Below are positions 35,336 to 45,722 of a DNA stretch of 64,000 bases, piece by piece; the stretch's first letter is position 1, and each line of letters begins with the position of its first letter. The position numbers were made by a program, and so were the translations under genes. The stretch comes from Aquimarina macrocephali JAMB N27 (GTDB lineage: Bacteria > Bacteroidota > Bacteroidia > Flavobacteriales > Flavobacteriaceae), in NCBI RefSeq assembly GCF_000520995.1, contig NZ_JACA01000033.1, positions 1 through 64,000 on the forward strand, written 5' to 3'. A model generated the notes under the pieces. That model was not told where the DNA came from. It saw only the letters and a list, made by a program, of their open reading frames with translations, and did no database searches.

Positions 35336-38140
35336 TTATTTCTTTATAAAACTTTTAACGATATCCTCTTTAGGATATTTGATTTTTATGAAATAACAGC
35401 CTTTAGAGAAGCGGCTAACATCTATATGTAATTCATTGTCTAAAATACTAACAGAAGATTGCCTCAATATTTCTTTTCCTGAAATATCATACATGAAAAC
35501 TTGTATATTTTCTGGAAGCTCATCAAAATCAAATAAAACACTAAGGTAGGTATCTACCGGATTAGGAAAAACTTGGATAGTATTGGTAGTTTCTACAGGC
35601 AATGGAGGAGGTGGATTTTCATTACTTCCTGTAGTAAACGAAAAATAAGAAGTCCAATCTCCTGTATCATTGTCTTTTACTCTCCAACAGTATTCTGTAT
35701 TTATAGTAAGTGTGTTTTCTGGAACAACAAATGATTTTTCAGATATGTTAGACGCTGTAAATATGGGAGCCATTTTGTTAGCATTTGCAGAAGCTGATTT
35801 AGAAAATTTGTAAAAAGTATTGGGTTCACTTACGATATAGACTGTTTCTTGATTATCTACAGTTACGCCTTCTGCCTGGAGAATTCTATTGGGTAATGTA
35901 CCATTTGCACCATTAGTACCAAGATCTAAACGACTATATTCTTTTCCTGTCATATCGGTTTCTACTAATGCTCTGGATTCATGACTTAATACAAGAAAAT
36001 GAGTTTCTTGCTGTATGGTATTACTTCCCAAATGATGTAAACCAGACAAATCTCTAAATCCAAAATTATTTGTAGCAATATTGAATGGATTGATAACCGT
36101 AGGAGGAGTTGATAAATCTACAGGTATCTCTAAAGAGTATATAGTTAAGGGGCTTTTTTCTTTCACCAGGATCAATTCATTTGTATTTGGGTTATAAGAT
36201 ACTCCTTCCAGCCCATTATTTGCTCCCCAATTACCGGGTAGTTGAATATAATTTGTTGGGTAAGAAATGGTTGTTGTTGTATTTTCTACGGTAATTTTAA
36301 CAGCTCGCCCTCTTTTTTCTTCAATAACAAAAAAATCTGTACCATTAACCCATACCAAGCCTTCTGTATCATTAAAACCCTGTAGGGGGATAGCTCTTAT
36401 AACATCACCATCTAAACTCAATTCATACAGTCTGGGAGGATCGTTAATCACTGCAAAAATTGTATTAGTAGAACTATTGTAGGTTAACCCGGATAGGTCA
36501 TCAGGAATCTGTGTAATCGTTTTAGGACCCTCGATAAGATTAAATTTATCCAGACCCAAACCGGTTGTAGGATTTGGAGGAGGAGGGGGATCTATAGGAC
36601 TACAATCTGTTATTTCTAAAGTATAAGAACTTGCAGACCCTGACCATTCTAAAGTAGGAGTAGTGGAGATATTTTCTGAAGCATTACTTGGGCGTATTAA
36701 TGCTAGGTCATTATTTTCTACAGCACCTGGAGCTACTGCACCGATATCAGCATTTACTCGTAACCTACCTAAGATATCATCTGCAGGAAGCTGATCTGCC
36801 CTTGCCATATTAATAACAGGGCTATTGGCTTCGGGTGTTCCGTAAGCGTTTACCAAACGCTCAAATGCTTCTCTTATGGTTGTCGAACCATCTTTAAATT
36901 GGTTTAACGAAGAATTATAATGAGGAATGATTACATTATTTTGATTTTCTAGCAATGGATTTGCTACTATACCATTAGCATCGTCTGCACTATTGATTTT
37001 ATCATTATTATCTTGAGGTATAGGAGTACCATTATTCCAATATAAATTAGTGTCTAAAGTATAGGTATCTGTATGGGATATAGGACAATCCGAAAAATCA
37101 TTCATAGTCCCGGTAGGATCAGACCATATATTATTGTAAATATTAATATTATTGATAATAGGGTTCGTAGGTTCTCTGTTAAATCTAAAAGCATATGCAT
37201 TAGCAGGTAAATCTCCTGTAACAGTATTATTTCTGAATGTAATATCTCTACATCCCTTAATACCAAATGGTGCTCGCATAGGATTACTACTGTTTCCTAG
37301 CATTAAGTTATTTTCGATCATAACATCAAAGGCCTGGTAGTGAGGTTCGCTGTCCTCTCCAATAAGAACAAAGTTTGTTGCATTCGTTCCTTCCCAGTTC
37401 AGAAATACATTTCTACGGATTTTTACATTTCTTGAACCGGTATAAATATCATTACTGCCACCACTATCTTTGATGACAATAAAACTACCTGTAGAATTAT
37501 TATTTATACGACCACTACTTGCAAAATCGTTTAAGAAAATATTATCCTGTATAATTAGGTTTTCGACACTATTACCATCGATATGTTCATCAAATCCAGT
37601 TTGATTAAAAAATAAATTTCCCTGGAAAGTGATATTGTAACAAGCTGCATTTACCTTTACAAGATCATTATTATAACTATCATGTATAATACAATTCTGA
37701 AATGTAATATCATGTACATCACCATTACCATTTCCATCAATATGAATAACTAAGGGACCAGCACCCGAACTATCATGGGCTATATCAAAACCATCAAAAG
37801 TAATACCGTGGCAACCATTAGGGTTTATATATGCGGTAATAACGGCAGTATTGTTGCGTAATTTTGCCATATATGGCACTTGTGATTTTACCAAAACACC
37901 AGTAGTAAAACTTCCACGAACTCTAACACGCCCATTGTATGTGCCGGGTTTTACCAAAATTGTACTCCCGTCCGTAACAGTATTAAGAGCATGTTGGATC
38001 GTTGCCCAGGGAGTATCGTTAGAACCATTGCCGCTAGAATCATCTCCGTTTATAGCTACGTAGTAGGTAGTTTGGCCTGTTAAAGAAATGGAGATAATAA
38101 GTATTAAGAATAATAGTATTTTTTTCATTTGACTTTTCAT
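35336..38140 (-). CDS. Secreted beta-helix protein with YjiK/SdiA-regulated-like domain and T9SS sorting domain
   Basis: 934 residues. The signal peptide is best read from the second Met (MKKILLFLILIISISLTGQ, start 38128). Residues about 25-480 form a right-handed parallel beta-helix (DGSTILVKPGTYNG, then repeated DITFQNCIIHDS / NIIWSDP turns with Asn ladders), as in polysaccharide lyases and adhesins. A Pro-rich linker (PIDPPPPPNP) follows. Residues about 530-790 resemble SdiA-regulated/YjiK propeller-type domains (LSGLTYNSSTNTIFAVIND, TEGLVWVNG, LEGVSYNPNTNELILVKEK). A short FN3-like piece and a T9SS type A sorting domain starting at IQVFPNPVDTYLSV close the protein. Possible role: extracellular binding or cleavage of polysaccharide. 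No catalytic residues can be named, and the combination is uncommon. Confidence 0.8.
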   Translation of the reverse strand: MKSQMKKILLFLILIISISLTGQTTYYVAINGDDSSGNGSNDTPWATIQHALNTVTDGSTILVKPGTYNGRVRVRGSFTTGVLVKSQVPYMAKLRNNTAVITAYINPNGCHGITFDGFDIAHDSSGAGPLVIHIDGNGNGDVHDITFQNCIIHDSYNNDLVKVNAACYNITFQGNLFFNQTGFDEHIDGNSVENLIIQDNIFLNDFASSGRINNNSTGSFIVIKDSGGSNDIYTGSRNVKIRRNVFLNWEGTNATNFVLIGEDSEPHYQAFDVMIENNLMLGNSSNPMRAPFGIKGCRDITFRNNTVTGDLPANAYAFRFNREPTNPIINNINIYNNIWSDPTGTMNDFSDCPISHTDTYTLDTNLYWNNGTPIPQDNNDKINSADDANGIVANPLLENQNNVIIPHYNSSLNQFKDGSTTIREAFERLVNAYGTPEANSPVINMARADQLPADDILGRLRVNADIGAVAPGAVENNDLALIRPSNASENISTTPTLEWSGSASSYTLEITDCSPIDPPPPPNPTTGLGLDKFNLIEGPKTITQIPDDLSGLTYNSSTNTIFAVINDPPRLYELSLDGDVIRAIPLQGFNDTEGLVWVNGTDFFVIEEKRGRAVKITVENTTTTISYPTNYIQLPGNWGANNGLEGVSYNPNTNELILVKEKSPLTIYSLEIPVDLSTPPTVINPFNIATNNFGFRDLSGLHHLGSNTIQQETHFLVLSHESRALVETDMTGKEYSRLDLGTNGANGTLPNRILQAEGVTVDNQETVYIVSEPNTFYKFSKSASANANKMAPIFTASNISEKSFVVPENTLTINTEYCWRVKDNDTGDWTSYFSFTTGSNENPPPPLPVETTNTIQVFPNPVDTYLSVLFDFDELPENIQVFMYDISGKEILRQSSVSILDNELHIDVSRFSKGCYFIKIKYPKEDIVKSFIKK

Positions 38141-38510
38141 TTAATGTTGGGATACGTCGTTAAATCAATAGAAGTTAACTTTTTCTTCTACAGATTTGTT
38201 TACAAAAAATAAAGGGACAAAGTGTAAAATTAAATGAATTAATACTCAAAAAACCCCCTGTTTTCAGTGAAAAAATAGGTTGACGATTTGATGGGATCTA
38301 CTGAAATTAGAACAGGTAAAGTATAGCCTTTATTATAGGAAAAAGGAAAGATTTATATGAAAGAAGAATGATTATTATGGCATTTTTTCTAATTCTGGAT
38401 ATGAGTAATCCAGTTGATATTACATATTCAAAATAAATTCGAATAAGTAGAACCCTCACAAGGATACTGAATCAAGTTCAGTACAAGCCTATGAGGGCTT
38501 GTATATGTAT
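38141..38510. other. Intergenic region: upstream of the beta-helix gene, downstream of the carboxylase
   Basis: 370 bp without a gene. It contains CCCCCTGTTTTCAGTGAAAAA (about 38253-38273), a motif that recurs upstream of other genes in the window, and near 38453-38497 a long two-level hairpin (CCCTCA...TGAGGG outside TACTGAA...TTCAGTA). That hairpin could act as the terminator of the carboxylase operon on the minus strand. Confidence 0.5.
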
Positions 38511-40052
38511 TTATAAAGGGATATTCCCATGTTTTCGATCAGGACGCTCAATTATTTTATTTTCGAGCATACTAAATCCTTTAATTAGTTTTCTTCGAGT
38601 ATTTTCTGGTAAGATAACCTCATCTACAAAACCACGTTGTGCAGCTCGATATGGATTAGCAAATTTCTCTGCATATTCAGCTTCTTTTTCGGCAAGCTTT
38701 GCGGCTGGATCATCTGCTGCTTTGATCTCTTTTCTAAAAATAATCTCACTGGCACCTTTGGCACCCATTACTGCAATTTCTGCAGAAGGCCATGCAAAGT
38801 TAAGATCAGCTCCTATATGTTTAGAATTCATCACATCATAGGCACCACCATAGGCTTTACGTGTAATCACGGTTACTTTAGGTACAGTAGCTTCACTTAA
38901 TGCGTATAGTAGTTTGGCTCCATGTACAATGATACCGTTCCATTCCTGATCGGTTCCTGGTAAGAATCCGGGAACATCTACCAATACTAATAAAGGGATG
39001 TTAAAGCAGTCACAGAAACGTGTGAATCGTGCAGCTTTTTTAGAACTATTCACATCCAAAACTCCAGCCAGAAATTGAGGTTGATTGGCTACAATCCCAA
39101 TACTTCTTCCGCCCAGACGGGCAAAACCTACAATAATATTTTCGGCATAATCTTTATGAATTTCATAAAAGGAGTCTGTATCGATAACCCCACCGATTAC
39201 CTCGTGCATGTCATAAGGTTTGTTAGGGTTATCAGGAACGATAGAAGAGAGGTTGTCTCTTACCTCATCGGTTAAAGTGTACTCTAATTTTTTTGGTTGT
39301 TCTTTATTACTTTGTGGCAGATAGCTTAGTAGTTTTTTTACATCTTCGAGGCATTCTATATCATTGGCAGAAGTAATATGCGCTACTCCCGATTTTGTAG
39401 AATGGGTACTGGCCCCTCCTAATTCTTCTGATGTTACTTCTTCGTTGGTTACTGTTTTTACTACATTAGGTCCGGTAACAAACATATAACTGGTATCTTC
39501 TACCATCATGGTAAAATCTGTCATTGCCGGAGAATATACAGCACCACCAGCGCAGGGTCCCATAATAGCTGAAATCTGAGGGATCACTCCAGAGGCTTGT
39601 ACGTTTTTATGAAAAATATCTGCATATCCACCCAGAGAGCGAACTCCTTCCTGGATTCGGGCTCCACCAGAATCATTAAGTCCAATAATTGGTGCTCCCA
39701 TTTTTACAGCCATATCCATAACTTTACAGATTTTCTCGGCATGAGTTTCTGATAAGGCACCGCCAAAAACGGTGAAATCCTGAGCAAAAATATAGATTAA
39801 TCGTCCGTTTACAGTTCCGTATCCGGTAACAACACCATCTCCATAATAGATCTCTTTATCCATTCCGAAATCAGTAGTACGGTGTGTCACCAAAATACCA
39901 ATTTCTTCAAAAGAACCTTCATCTAGCAAATACGCTACACGCTCACGGGCAGTTAATTTTTTCTTTTGATGTTGTTTTTCGATACGTTGCTCACCACCAC
40001 CCAATTTTGCCTGAGCAATTTTATCTTGTAATGTTTTTATTTTTGAATCCAT
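38511..40052 (-). CDS. pccB: Acyl-CoA carboxylase, carboxyltransferase (beta) subunit, probably propionyl-CoA carboxylase
   Basis: Transfers CO2 from carboxybiotin to an acyl-CoA, most likely propionyl-CoA giving methylmalonyl-CoA. The crotonase-fold carboxyltransferase halves are visible: [11 protein letters not shown] with [12 protein letters not shown] in the N-half, and [11 protein letters not shown] / [12 protein letters not shown] in the C-half. 513 residues, standard length. It forms an operon with a biotin carboxylase (5-bp gap) and a biotin carrier, making a complete three-subunit enzyme. Acyl specificity (propionyl versus other) is inferred from overall similarity. The usual acetyl-CoA carboxylase AccAD architecture is excluded. 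Confidence 0.9.
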   Translation of the reverse strand: MDSKIKTLQDKIAQAKLGGGEQRIEKQHQKKKLTARERVAYLLDEGSFEEIGILVTHRTTDFGMDKEIYYGDGVVTGYGTVNGRLIYIFAQDFTVFGGALSETHAEKICKVMDMAVKMGAPIIGLNDSGGARIQEGVRSLGGYADIFHKNVQASGVIPQISAIMGPCAGGAVYSPAMTDFTMMVEDTSYMFVTGPNVVKTVTNEEVTSEELGGASTHSTKSGVAHITSANDIECLEDVKKLLSYLPQSNKEQPKKLEYTLTDEVRDNLSSIVPDNPNKPYDMHEVIGGVIDTDSFYEIHKDYAENIIVGFARLGGRSIGIVANQPQFLAGVLDVNSSKKAARFTRFCDCFNIPLLVLVDVPGFLPGTDQEWNGIIVHGAKLLYALSEATVPKVTVITRKAYGGAYDVMNSKHIGADLNFAWPSAEIAVMGAKGASEIIFRKEIKAADDPAAKLAEKEAEYAEKFANPYRAAQRGFVDEVILPENTRRKLIKGFSMLENKIIERPDRKHGNIPL

Positions 40053-40056
40053 AATA

Positions 40057-41499
40057 TTAGAGTGTTGGTATGCGTAACGTTTTTTGATCTTCGATGTATT
40101 GTTTCATAGCAATTAGGGAGGCAATTTTAGCTTCTTCTTCCATTGCTGATTGTATGATATCTGTAGTGAAATATTTCTTTACAAAATGTGTGTCGAAATT
40201 ACCAGATTTAAAGGCTTCATGTTCAAACACGAATTTACCAAATGATAATGTAGTTTGTACTCCTTTGATATCATAATTGTCAATTGCTTTTATCATCAAT
40301 TGTATGGCTTCGTCACGAGTTTTTCCGTAGGTAATCAACTTTGAAAGCATGGGGTCGTAGTAGATAGGAATATCCATTCCTTCTTCAAAACCATTATCCA
40401 CCCGAATCCCTTTTCCAACTGGTATTTGGTAGGTTTCTAAATGCCCCACACTAGGTAAGAAATCATTTAGCGGATCTTCTGCATATACTCGTAGCTCCAG
40501 AGCATGTCCTTTTATTTTTAGATCTTCTTGTTGTATTGGTAGTTTTTCGCCTCTGGCTACTTTTATTTGTAATGCTACAAGGTCTGTTCCTGTTATCAAT
40601 TCGGTAACCGGATGCTCTACTTGTAGTCGGGTATTCATTTCGAGGAAGTAGAAATTGTGATTTTCATCTAAAAGAAATTCTACAGTCCCGGCACCAAGGT
40701 AGTCACAGGCTTTGGCTACTTTAACGGCTGCTTTTCCCATTTCAGAACGTAGTTCTGGAGAAAGCACAGCAGAAGGAGCTTCTTCAACCACTTTTTGATG
40801 TCGTCGTTGTACACTACATTCTCTTTCGAATAAGTGTACGACATTGCCATGATTATCTGCCATGATTTGTATTTCGATATGTCGTGGTGAGGCAACATAT
40901 TTTTCGATAAATACAGAGCCATCTCCAAAAGCCGAGGTAGCTTCGCTAATGGCCCGATTCATTTGTGATTCGAGGTCTTTTTCTTCTTCTACCACTCGCA
41001 TCCCTTTTCCGCCACCACCGGCAGAAGCTTTAATTAAAATAGGATACCCTATTTCTGAAGCAATAGTTTTTGCTTTAGCAACATCTGTAATGGCTTCGTC
41101 TATACCGGGAACCATAGGGATATCATAGGCTTTAACAGCATCTTTGGCTGCTAATTTGCTTCCCATAACCTGTATAGCTTTGGATTTTGGACCTATAAAT
41201 ATAATATTGTTTTTCTCTACTTCTTCTGCAAAATCTGCATTCTCACTAAGGAATCCGTATCCAGGATGTATGGCATCTACATGTAGTTGTTTAGCTACTT
41301 CAATGATTTTAGATCCTAATAAGTAGGATTGGTTAGAAGGAGCTTCACCAATACAGACAGCTTCATCTGCGAATTTTACGTGTGGAGCGTTTCTGTCTAC
41401 GGTAGAGTATATGGCAACGGTTTTGATTCCCATTTTGCGAGCTGTTGTCATCACCCGAATTGCAATCTCACCTCTATTTGCTACTAGTATTTTTTTCAT
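40057..41499 (-). CDS. accC: Biotin carboxylase subunit of acyl-CoA carboxylase
   Basis: ATP-dependent carboxylation of the biotin on the carrier protein. ATP-grasp motifs: [14 protein letters not shown] at the start, [14 protein letters not shown] (glycine-rich ATP loop), [12 protein letters not shown] and [18 protein letters not shown]. 480 residues; contains only the biotin carboxylase domains, with the carrier encoded separately by the next upstream gene. The symbol could equally be pccA by context. Confidence 0.92.
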   Translation of the reverse strand: MKKILVANRGEIAIRVMTTARKMGIKTVAIYSTVDRNAPHVKFADEAVCIGEAPSNQSYLLGSKIIEVAKQLHVDAIHPGYGFLSENADFAEEVEKNNIIFIGPKSKAIQVMGSKLAAKDAVKAYDIPMVPGIDEAITDVAKAKTIASEIGYPILIKASAGGGGKGMRVVEEEKDLESQMNRAISEATSAFGDGSVFIEKYVASPRHIEIQIMADNHGNVVHLFERECSVQRRHQKVVEEAPSAVLSPELRSEMGKAAVKVAKACDYLGAGTVEFLLDENHNFYFLEMNTRLQVEHPVTELITGTDLVALQIKVARGEKLPIQQEDLKIKGHALELRVYAEDPLNDFLPSVGHLETYQIPVGKGIRVDNGFEEGMDIPIYYDPMLSKLITYGKTRDEAIQLMIKAIDNYDIKGVQTTLSFGKFVFEHEAFKSGNFDTHFVKKYFTTDIIQSAMEEEAKIASLIAMKQYIEDQKTLRIPTL

Positions 41500-41546
41500 A
41501 TTAAACTATATTAGAACACATGGTTCTGTTTAATGCCTATGATAGG

Positions 41547-42032
41547 CTAAGCGAATTCAATTAATAATTGTCCTTTATCTACTGCATCTCCTGTAGTGGC
41601 AGAAATAGACTTAATAACTCCATCTCTGGGAGATAGAATAATATTTTCCATTTTCATGGCTTCCAAAATAAGTAAAGGATCGTCTTCTTTTACTTCCTGA
41701 CCTATTTCAACCTGAATATCTAACAGTAAACCTGGCATAGGAGCTTTGATAGCATTTACCTGCTTAGAAGACCCTAAAGAGAATCCCATTGCTGCAATTC
41801 TGGTATCTAATTCATTAGTAATGCTAACCTGATAGCTGTTGTTGTTTACTTTTACAGTATATTTTTTAGTATCGAAATCCGACTGTACAATTTCTGTATG
41901 AAAAGATTTGTTGTTTTGAAGAATGTGGTGGGTCGATTTTGAATTACTTACAATATCTATTTTTGAAATATCTTCTTCGGTAAATTCAAAATCAAAAATC
42001 TTATTTACCTTAACTTTATATGCGCTACTCAT
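41547..42032 (-). CDS. Biotin carrier protein of acyl-CoA carboxylase
   Basis: 161 residues with a C-terminal biotinyl domain. The biotin attachment site is Lys127 in LEAMKMEN, preceded by the usual APMPGLL motif. The N-terminal half (1-85) is less conserved and probably links to the partner subunits. First gene of the minus-strand carboxylase operon. Confidence 0.92.
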   Translation of the reverse strand: MSSAYKVKVNKIFDFEFTEEDISKIDIVSNSKSTHHILQNNKSFHTEIVQSDFDTKKYTVKVNNNSYQVSITNELDTRIAAMGFSLGSSKQVNAIKAPMPGLLLDIQVEIGQEVKEDDPLLILEAMKMENIILSPRDGVIKSISATTGDAVDKGQLLIEFA

Positions 42033-42161
42033 AAGTGTGAATATTTGATTTGCAAGATAAAAATAGATATTATATTTACGAGAATTTTATACTCATATTT
42101 ATGCTCATGTCATTTATAGAAGGTTACGCAATAGGGTTGGGGATATTTTGATACGTTCTTT

Positions 42162-43175
42162 TTATGATTTATTTCCTAATACTCTGCTAAATAATTTTTT
42201 AAGCAGGGGAGAAGCATCATCCATATTTCTTTCTATTTCTTTAGCGGTTAGAATACCATTATCATCATAAAATAGTTCATAGCTAAATACAAATCTATTT
42301 GCTTCTTCACCTACTCCCATTTGCCCAAATCTGAGGTCATTAAAAAATAATTTGTCATTCGTTTTTTCGATAGTATACCAACCTTCTGATAATTTAATTA
42401 ATCTAGGAATAAGAGGATCATCTATCATCTTACCCAACAGGTGATGATTCTTTGGGAATTCTGAAAAAACAATAATATCTTCTTTTTCTAATAAGGAGTA
42501 ATATGCTATTAAAAAAGAATATTCGGTTTCTACATTAGCAGTCCATAAAATACTATTGAGAGGAGTTGGTTTTGTTTGAATCTCTTTATATCGAATATGT
42601 TGGTTTTCGAGATTGGTCTGAAACACCCCATACGTATACCATTTTAATCCCAATGTTATAAACATATAAATACTACTAATGTATAATCCAAGGGTATTGA
42701 ACTTTCTTCTTTTAGGATGTGTACGTTTATAAAACATAGCCAAAGTCACAAACATCAAAAATGGTATGGTATACAAAGGATCTACAACAAAGATATTTTT
42801 AAAAGAAACTTTATAATCAAAAGGCCAGAATAGCTGAGTCCCCCATGTGGTAAATGCATCTAATATGGGATGTGTAAAAAGACCCAGAAACATAAGTCTT
42901 GACCAATCTTTCCAGTCTGCTTCATTATTGCGATAGATTTTAGAGATCATCCAACCAAATACCGGAGCGGCAAGCAAACTAAAGAGTATGGAGTGCGAAA
43001 ACCCGCGATGCAATTCGTTTGCCGTAACATGATCAACAAAAAGTTTGGATAACACGTCTAGATCGGGAATAGTTCCTGCGATAGCTCCCCATAGCATAGC
43101 TTTGTTGCCTACTTTTTTACCTAGAGTAGCTTCTCCTACTGCAGCCCCTAATACAATTTGGGTTAATGAATCCAT
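42162..43175 (-). CDS. Membrane-bound metal-dependent hydrolase, YdjM/DUF457 family
   Basis: 337 residues. The N-terminal family signature MDSLTQIVLGAAVGEATLGKK is followed by GTIPDLDV and RGFSHSILFSL, whose His and Asp are the suspected metal ligands, then THPILDAFTTWG. At least four membrane helices lie in the first 180 residues; the C-terminal part is soluble. The biochemical role of the family is not well established. It is separated from the carboxylase operon by 129 bp. Confidence 0.85.
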   Translation of the reverse strand: MDSLTQIVLGAAVGEATLGKKVGNKAMLWGAIAGTIPDLDVLSKLFVDHVTANELHRGFSHSILFSLLAAPVFGWMISKIYRNNEADWKDWSRLMFLGLFTHPILDAFTTWGTQLFWPFDYKVSFKNIFVVDPLYTIPFLMFVTLAMFYKRTHPKRRKFNTLGLYISSIYMFITLGLKWYTYGVFQTNLENQHIRYKEIQTKPTPLNSILWTANVETEYSFLIAYYSLLEKEDIIVFSEFPKNHHLLGKMIDDPLIPRLIKLSEGWYTIEKTNDKLFFNDLRFGQMGVGEEANRFVFSYELFYDDNGILTAKEIERNMDDASPLLKKLFSRVLGNKS

Positions 43176-43714
43176 TAATCTTATTGAAGTTTAAAAGAGT
43201 TTCTGATTTCATATGTACTGTTCGAAATCAATTTAATCAAAGGTTTAAAAAATCTATTTGGAATCGGGTCGGTGTGTCTTACATATAATTTTATTCCCAT
43301 AGGTTTGACAAGTAAAACCATCATCTGAATGTATTTCAAATTTACATTTATTTTTTATAGTCTTTATTAAAAGTATGTCAAAACTGATATTGAATAGGAA
43401 AATAAGTTTTTTAAATCTTATACGACTCTGTTGACCTTAGATTAGGATGAAATTCCTTGATTTTTAGTGTAGGGAGGGTTTAGTTTATTATTTCATTTTA
43501 GAAAATAAAAAAAATAGGATTTTGTTTATAATCAGGTTGTTATGATTTTTTTTCTCTAGAAGTGAAAACCCCTGAAAACAGTGAGATCTTCATAAAAGTT
43601 TCAAAGTATTTTTGAAACTACTGAAGAATATGAGATTACATTATAGACATATCTTGAGAAGTGTAATGAAAGAGTAAACAAATTAATTTAGTATAACTTT
43701 TAAAACTTAAAACC
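43176..43714. other. Intergenic region before the small T9SS protein
   Basis: 539 bp between divergent genes. It contains CCCCTGAAAACAGTGA at 43570-43585, in the reverse sense to the motif near 38253. No gene or clear promoter was seen. Confidence 0.45.
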
Positions 43715-44479
43715 ATGAGAAAATTTTTATTATTAGTGATGTTATCCATCACATTTACCACATTTGCACAGAACTACCAATTGACCGTAAGTGGGTATAT
43801 AGGTTCAGGTCCATCTTCTTGTGGATCATTAGAAGGTTTACAATCAATAACAGCCGTATTTGATGATGGTTCAGAAGATTTCTTGTTTAGTAATTCACAG
43901 GGAATACGATTTATAAATAGAAATTATTCCTTTTCTCAGATATATAGTGAGAGTAAACGTTTGGTGGGAGTAAAGTTTAAATCTGTTTCTAGAATTAGAA
44001 AAGCTTTTAGATGTAGAAGTAGAAGAAGTCAAAAACTAGTAAGTGTTAGTTCTCCATCTTTTTACAAAGAATTTACAAAAAATGAAATCTACGAACGGAG
44101 AATAAATAGTGGTTATGCAACTATAACTGTTACTCAAAGCATAGATGCTAATAAATCGAATGAGAATATTGTCTTGACAGATAATCAAGAGTTATTAAGT
44201 GTGCTATCGGATAAAGAATCAAAGCTATTTGAAACTTCAATTTATCCCAATCCATCACCAAACGGAAGATTTAGTGTGAATGTCTCTTCTGTTAAACCAT
44301 TACCTGTACTAATACAAATCTTTGATTTGGTAGATAAGAGAAAAATACTTGAAGATACAAAAGTAGGAAATACAGAATATGTTTTCGAATTCAATTCATA
44401 TAAACTGAAACCAGGGTTTTATTTGGTTCAAGTTGAATCGGGAGGAAAAAAACAGTTCGAAAAGCTTATTATAGAATAA
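43715..44479 (+). CDS. Small T9SS-secreted protein of unknown function
   Basis: 254 residues. Signal peptide MRKFLLLVMLSITFTTFAQ. A middle domain (20-150) has two Cys near the N-terminus and a strongly basic patch (RIRKAFRCRSRRSQK, about residues 94-108). The C-terminal T9SS type A sorting domain runs from SIYPNPSPNGRF to KKQFEKLIIE. No family recognised. It should be exported and sorted to the cell surface. Confidence 0.75.
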   Translation: MRKFLLLVMLSITFTTFAQNYQLTVSGYIGSGPSSCGSLEGLQSITAVFDDGSEDFLFSNSQGIRFINRNYSFSQIYSESKRLVGVKFKSVSRIRKAFRCRSRRSQKLVSVSSPSFYKEFTKNEIYERRINSGYATITVTQSIDANKSNENIVLTDNQELLSVLSDKESKLFETSIYPNPSPNGRFSVNVSSVKPLPVLIQIFDLVDKRKILEDTKVGNTEYVFEFNSYKLKPGFYLVQVESGGKKQFEKLIIE

Positions 44480-44502
44480 AAAAAACAGACAACATAAGCT
44501 TA

Positions 44503-44546
44503 AACATAGCCACTTATTTCTTAGAAATAAGTGGCTATGTTTTTAT
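44503..44546 (+). terminator. Strong intrinsic terminator after the small T9SS protein
   Basis: AACATAGCCACTTATTTC-TTA-GAAATAAGTGGCTATGTT: an 18-bp perfect stem followed by TTTATT. Confidence 0.92.
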
Positions 44547-44747
44547 TGACTTAAAATTTAGTTAAAACTACATGTTTTTGTATTAGTTTTTTTAAAGCAT
44601 AAATTGCTTTATTTCAGAAAATTAATTTTAGAGAATACATTTTACCGTTAAATTTGTGTTGTTAAACGAAAACTATTTCATAAAATTTAGTTTTGTTATG
44701 GTCATATCAAATAAGTTTATTTCCTTTGAGTGTAATTGGGAAATTAA

Positions 44748-45152
44748 ATGAATACATTGGTGGATTGTGTCTTGCTTATAGATGATGACAAGGCCACAAA
44801 TTTCTTTAACGAAAGAGTTGTTACTAGACACGAAGACTTTTATCAGGTTAATACTGTGCAAAGTGGTTTGGCAGCTCTAGATTATCTTAATGCTGTAGAG
44901 AATAATGCAGCAATAAAACCTGACCTTATTTTTTTGGATATCAATATGCCTGCAATGAATGGGTGGGAATTTTTGACCGAGTTTTCTAAACTGGATCAAA
45001 AAGTAACAGCTGGTATTAAAGTGATTTTGTTATCAACTTCGTCTAATCCAGATGATGTAAGAGCATCTGCCAAAAATCATTCGGTCGATGACTTTATCAA
45101 TAAACCTTTATCTATGGATTTATTGGATGATGTGCTAAAAAACCATTTTTGA
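44748..45152 (+). CDS. CheY-like receiver protein 1
   Basis: 134 residues, a single receiver domain with no output domain. Acidic pocket at Asp12-Asp14 (LLIDDDKAT), phospho-acceptor Asp64 in LIFLDINMPAMNGWEF, switch region LLSTSSNP and a Lys in FINKPLS. Followed 2 bp later by a second receiver of the same subfamily. A TAAATTTG box at 44649-44656 resembles a -7 element, but no matching TTG was found. It probably takes phosphate from the histidine kinase at 48428 (inference from gene order). Confidence 0.9.
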   Translation: MNTLVDCVLLIDDDKATNFFNERVVTRHEDFYQVNTVQSGLAALDYLNAVENNAAIKPDLIFLDINMPAMNGWEFLTEFSKLDQKVTAGIKVILLSTSSNPDDVRASAKNHSVDDFINKPLSMDLLDDVLKNHF

Positions 45153-45154
45153 TT

Positions 45155-45589
45155 ATGAAAAAATTAAAACGTTTTCTTCTCATTGATGATAGTAAAGCAA
45201 CTAACTTTTTTAATAAAACAATTATAGAAAAAGTACAGTGTGTAGAAGAGGTTTTTATTGCAGAAAATGGAAAACAAGCGTTAGATCATATCCAATCCGA
45301 AATTATTCCTGAGATTATATTTTTGGATATTAATATGCCGGTCATGGATGGTTGGGAGTTTATTGCCGAATATCAGAAATTAGATGATAGATATAAGGGA
45401 TCTATTATAATACTTATGCTGGGAACAGATTTAAGTAAGGAAGATGAAGAAAGAGCAGAGCGTATTTTGGAAATAAAAGAATATGCACAAAAAATGTTGA
45501 CTAAAGAGAGTGTTTGCAAGATTGTGACAAAGTATTTTAAACGGTCAGAGTCGGATTCTTGCTCAGAATCTTATAAAAAGATTATATAA
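45155..45589 (+). CDS. CheY-like receiver protein 2
   Basis: 144 residues, again a stand-alone receiver. LLIDDSKATNFF and phospho-acceptor LDINMPVMDGWEF align with receiver 1, so the pair is a tandem duplication. The switch region is altered (ILMLGTDLSKED), and the usual KP pair near the C-terminus is replaced by QKMLTKES, so signalling properties may differ from receiver 1. Start ATG 45155 chosen over an overlapping TTG. Confidence 0.88.
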   Translation: MKKLKRFLLIDDSKATNFFNKTIIEKVQCVEEVFIAENGKQALDHIQSEIIPEIIFLDINMPVMDGWEFIAEYQKLDDRYKGSIIILMLGTDLSKEDEERAERILEIKEYAQKMLTKESVCKIVTKYFKRSESDSCSESYKKII

Positions 45590-45722
45590 CTTCAGATATT
45601 GCCCCCATATATATTTGTATTTTGAATGAACTTATGATAGTTTTGGCTACACACAAAGCAATCTATTTAAAATCTAAATTAAAAAACATATTAAGACGCG
45701 GACTAAAAAAAGCCCCCCTATT

